Below, in pieces: positions 63,324-64,000 of a DNA stretch of 64,000 bases. The notes beneath the pieces were generated by a model. It did no database searches, had not been told where the DNA came from, and saw only the letters and a list, made by a program, of their open reading frames with translations. This DNA comes from an uncultured Chitinophagaceae bacterium (GTDB lineage: Bacteria; Bacteroidota; Bacteroidia; Chitinophagales; Chitinophagaceae). The translations under genes and the position numbers were made by a program. The stretch's first letter is position 1; every line of letters starts with the position of its first letter. The stretch lies in contig CALGAP010000010.1 in assembly GCA_937958995.1 (NCBI GenBank), positions 372,001 through 436,000 of the forward strand. Reading direction: 5' to 3'.

Positions 63324-64000
63324 ATGAATAGCTTTTTGAAATCCTTCCTGGCTTGTCTGCTGGCTTTGTTCCTTTTTTCCATCTTAGTGTTATTTGTAGC
63401 CATGGGATTTGTCTCCGGTCTGGCCACCCGTGAAAAAGAAAAAACCGGCGCCAAAGCGGTGCTGGTGGTTGACCTGTCAGTGGCTTATCCCGAAATTCGT
63501 GTCGATAATTCATTAGGCACCCTAACCGGCGGCGATCGCTACGATATTCCATCGCTCTACGATGTGGTGCGCATGATCAGGTATGCCAAAACCGATAGCT
63601 CCGTAAAAGGCATTTATATAAAATGCGGCGTTAACAACAACGGTTTCGCCAACAGCGACGAGATTCGCAATGCTATCCTGGATTTCAAAAAGTCGGGCAA
63701 ATTTGTTTTTGCTTATGCCGATGTCATCACGCAGGGCGGTTATTATGTGGCCAACGCCGCCGATAAATTGTATTGCAATCCTAAAGGCGGGGTCGACTGG
63801 CGCGGTTATGCATTGCAGCTCGCTTTTGTGAAGGGTCTATTGCAAAAATTAGAGATTGAACCACAGATTTTTTACGCCGGACAGTTCAAAAGCGCTACTG
63901 AACCATTTCGCGAAACAGAAATGTCCGAACCCAACAGGGTGCAGATGCAGGAACTGATAGACGATCTGTATGCGCAATTTTTGTTGCACACTGCCGCTGC
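63324..64000 (+). CDS. sppA: Signal peptide peptidase SppA (protease IV), 3' truncated
   Basis: The first 225 codons are present; the right edge cuts the gene. An N-terminal membrane helix (SFLKSFLACLLALFLFSILV, then LFVAMGFVSGL) precedes the ClpP/crotonase-like peptidase fold with AKAVLVVDLSVAYPE, VKGIYIKCGVNN, ADVITQGGYYVANAADKLYC and FYAGQFKSATEPF, in which the Lys of QFKS is the likely general base. Its catalytic Ser lies beyond the window in the second half. It degrades leftover signal peptides in the inner membrane, periplasmic side. Confidence 0.92.
   Translation, partial: MNSFLKSFLACLLALFLFSILVLFVAMGFVSGLATREKEKTGAKAVLVVDLSVAYPEIRVDNSLGTLTGGDRYDIPSLYDVVRMIRYAKTDSSVKGIYIKCGVNNNGFANSDEIRNAILDFKKSGKFVFAYADVITQGGYYVANAADKLYCNPKGGVDWRGYALQLAFVKGLLQKLEIEPQIFYAGQFKSATEPFRETEMSEPNRVQMQELIDDLYAQFLLHTAA

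Overview
The window looks like chromosomal DNA of a Bacteroidota bacterium, most likely Chitinophagaceae (inference). The signs are TAnnTTTG promoter boxes, a type IX secretion (T9SS) sorting tail, Bacteroidota families (DUF4249, DUF3822, DUF3667, DUF2027-Smr, DUF1835), a short primary sigma factor of about 285 residues, and a three-subunit succinate dehydrogenase with one cytochrome b. It is gene-dense and mostly housekeeping. I see no transposase, integrase, prophage, CRISPR array or tRNA. Both edges cut genes: a CPA2 antiporter on the left and signal peptide peptidase SppA on the right.

Layout. 1-5.1 kb: antiporter end, a secreted GH140-like glycosidase, a small secreted protein and a double ABC ATPase. 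5.3-10.7 kb: topoisomerase IV (parE, DUF1835, parC). 10.7-13.2 kb, minus strand: accD, smpB and a secreted unknown. 13.3-17 kb: the sdhCAB operon. 17-19.8 kb: a DUF1801/YdeI protein, a VOC protein and an ABC-F ATPase. 20.2-24.9 kb: a 1169-residue envelope protein and a coiled-coil membrane protein, converging on a very long terminator palindrome. 25-28.3 kb: holA, ribF, purM. 28.4-30.7 kb: a BlaI/BlaR1-type pair with two operators bracketing its promoter. 31-35.7 kb: primary sigma factor, VOC protein, DUF4249 lipoprotein, trxB, folB and a TPR protein. 37.1-40.8 kb: a tightly overlapped operon DUF3822-rsmD-bioD-5-FTHF cyclo-ligase-lpxK. 41-46.8 kb: rnr, polyprenyl synthase, amino acid permease and a Smr protein. 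46.8-47.2 kb: RNase P RNA. 48-51.7 kb: a cluster of exported proteins led by a T9SS-tail protein. 51.7-57.5 kb: gcvP, a DUF3667 protein and two tandem fatty acid hydroxylases. 57.6-64 kb: a cysteine-cluster protein, a full-length CPA2 antiporter, an MFS transporter, a deoxynucleoside kinase, folK and sppA.

No obvious new multi-gene system was found. The observations most worth following are: (i) an ABC-F ATPase whose two composite ATP sites are asymmetric, one consensus and one degenerate; (ii) an RsmD-type methyltransferase that has lost the acidic residue of its catalytic DPPY motif; (iii) a BlaR1-like metallopeptidase with a long coiled coil instead of a beta-lactam sensor; (iv) three families of intergenic palindromic repeats, one sitting at stop codons and supplying the C-terminus of a hydroxylase; and (v) three direct repeats at 21-22 bp spacing before the exported-protein cluster.

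Start codons were often moved inward from the longest open frame to match family N-termini or signal peptides; this is stated where it applies. Residue positions are counted by hand and approximate unless tied to a named residue.
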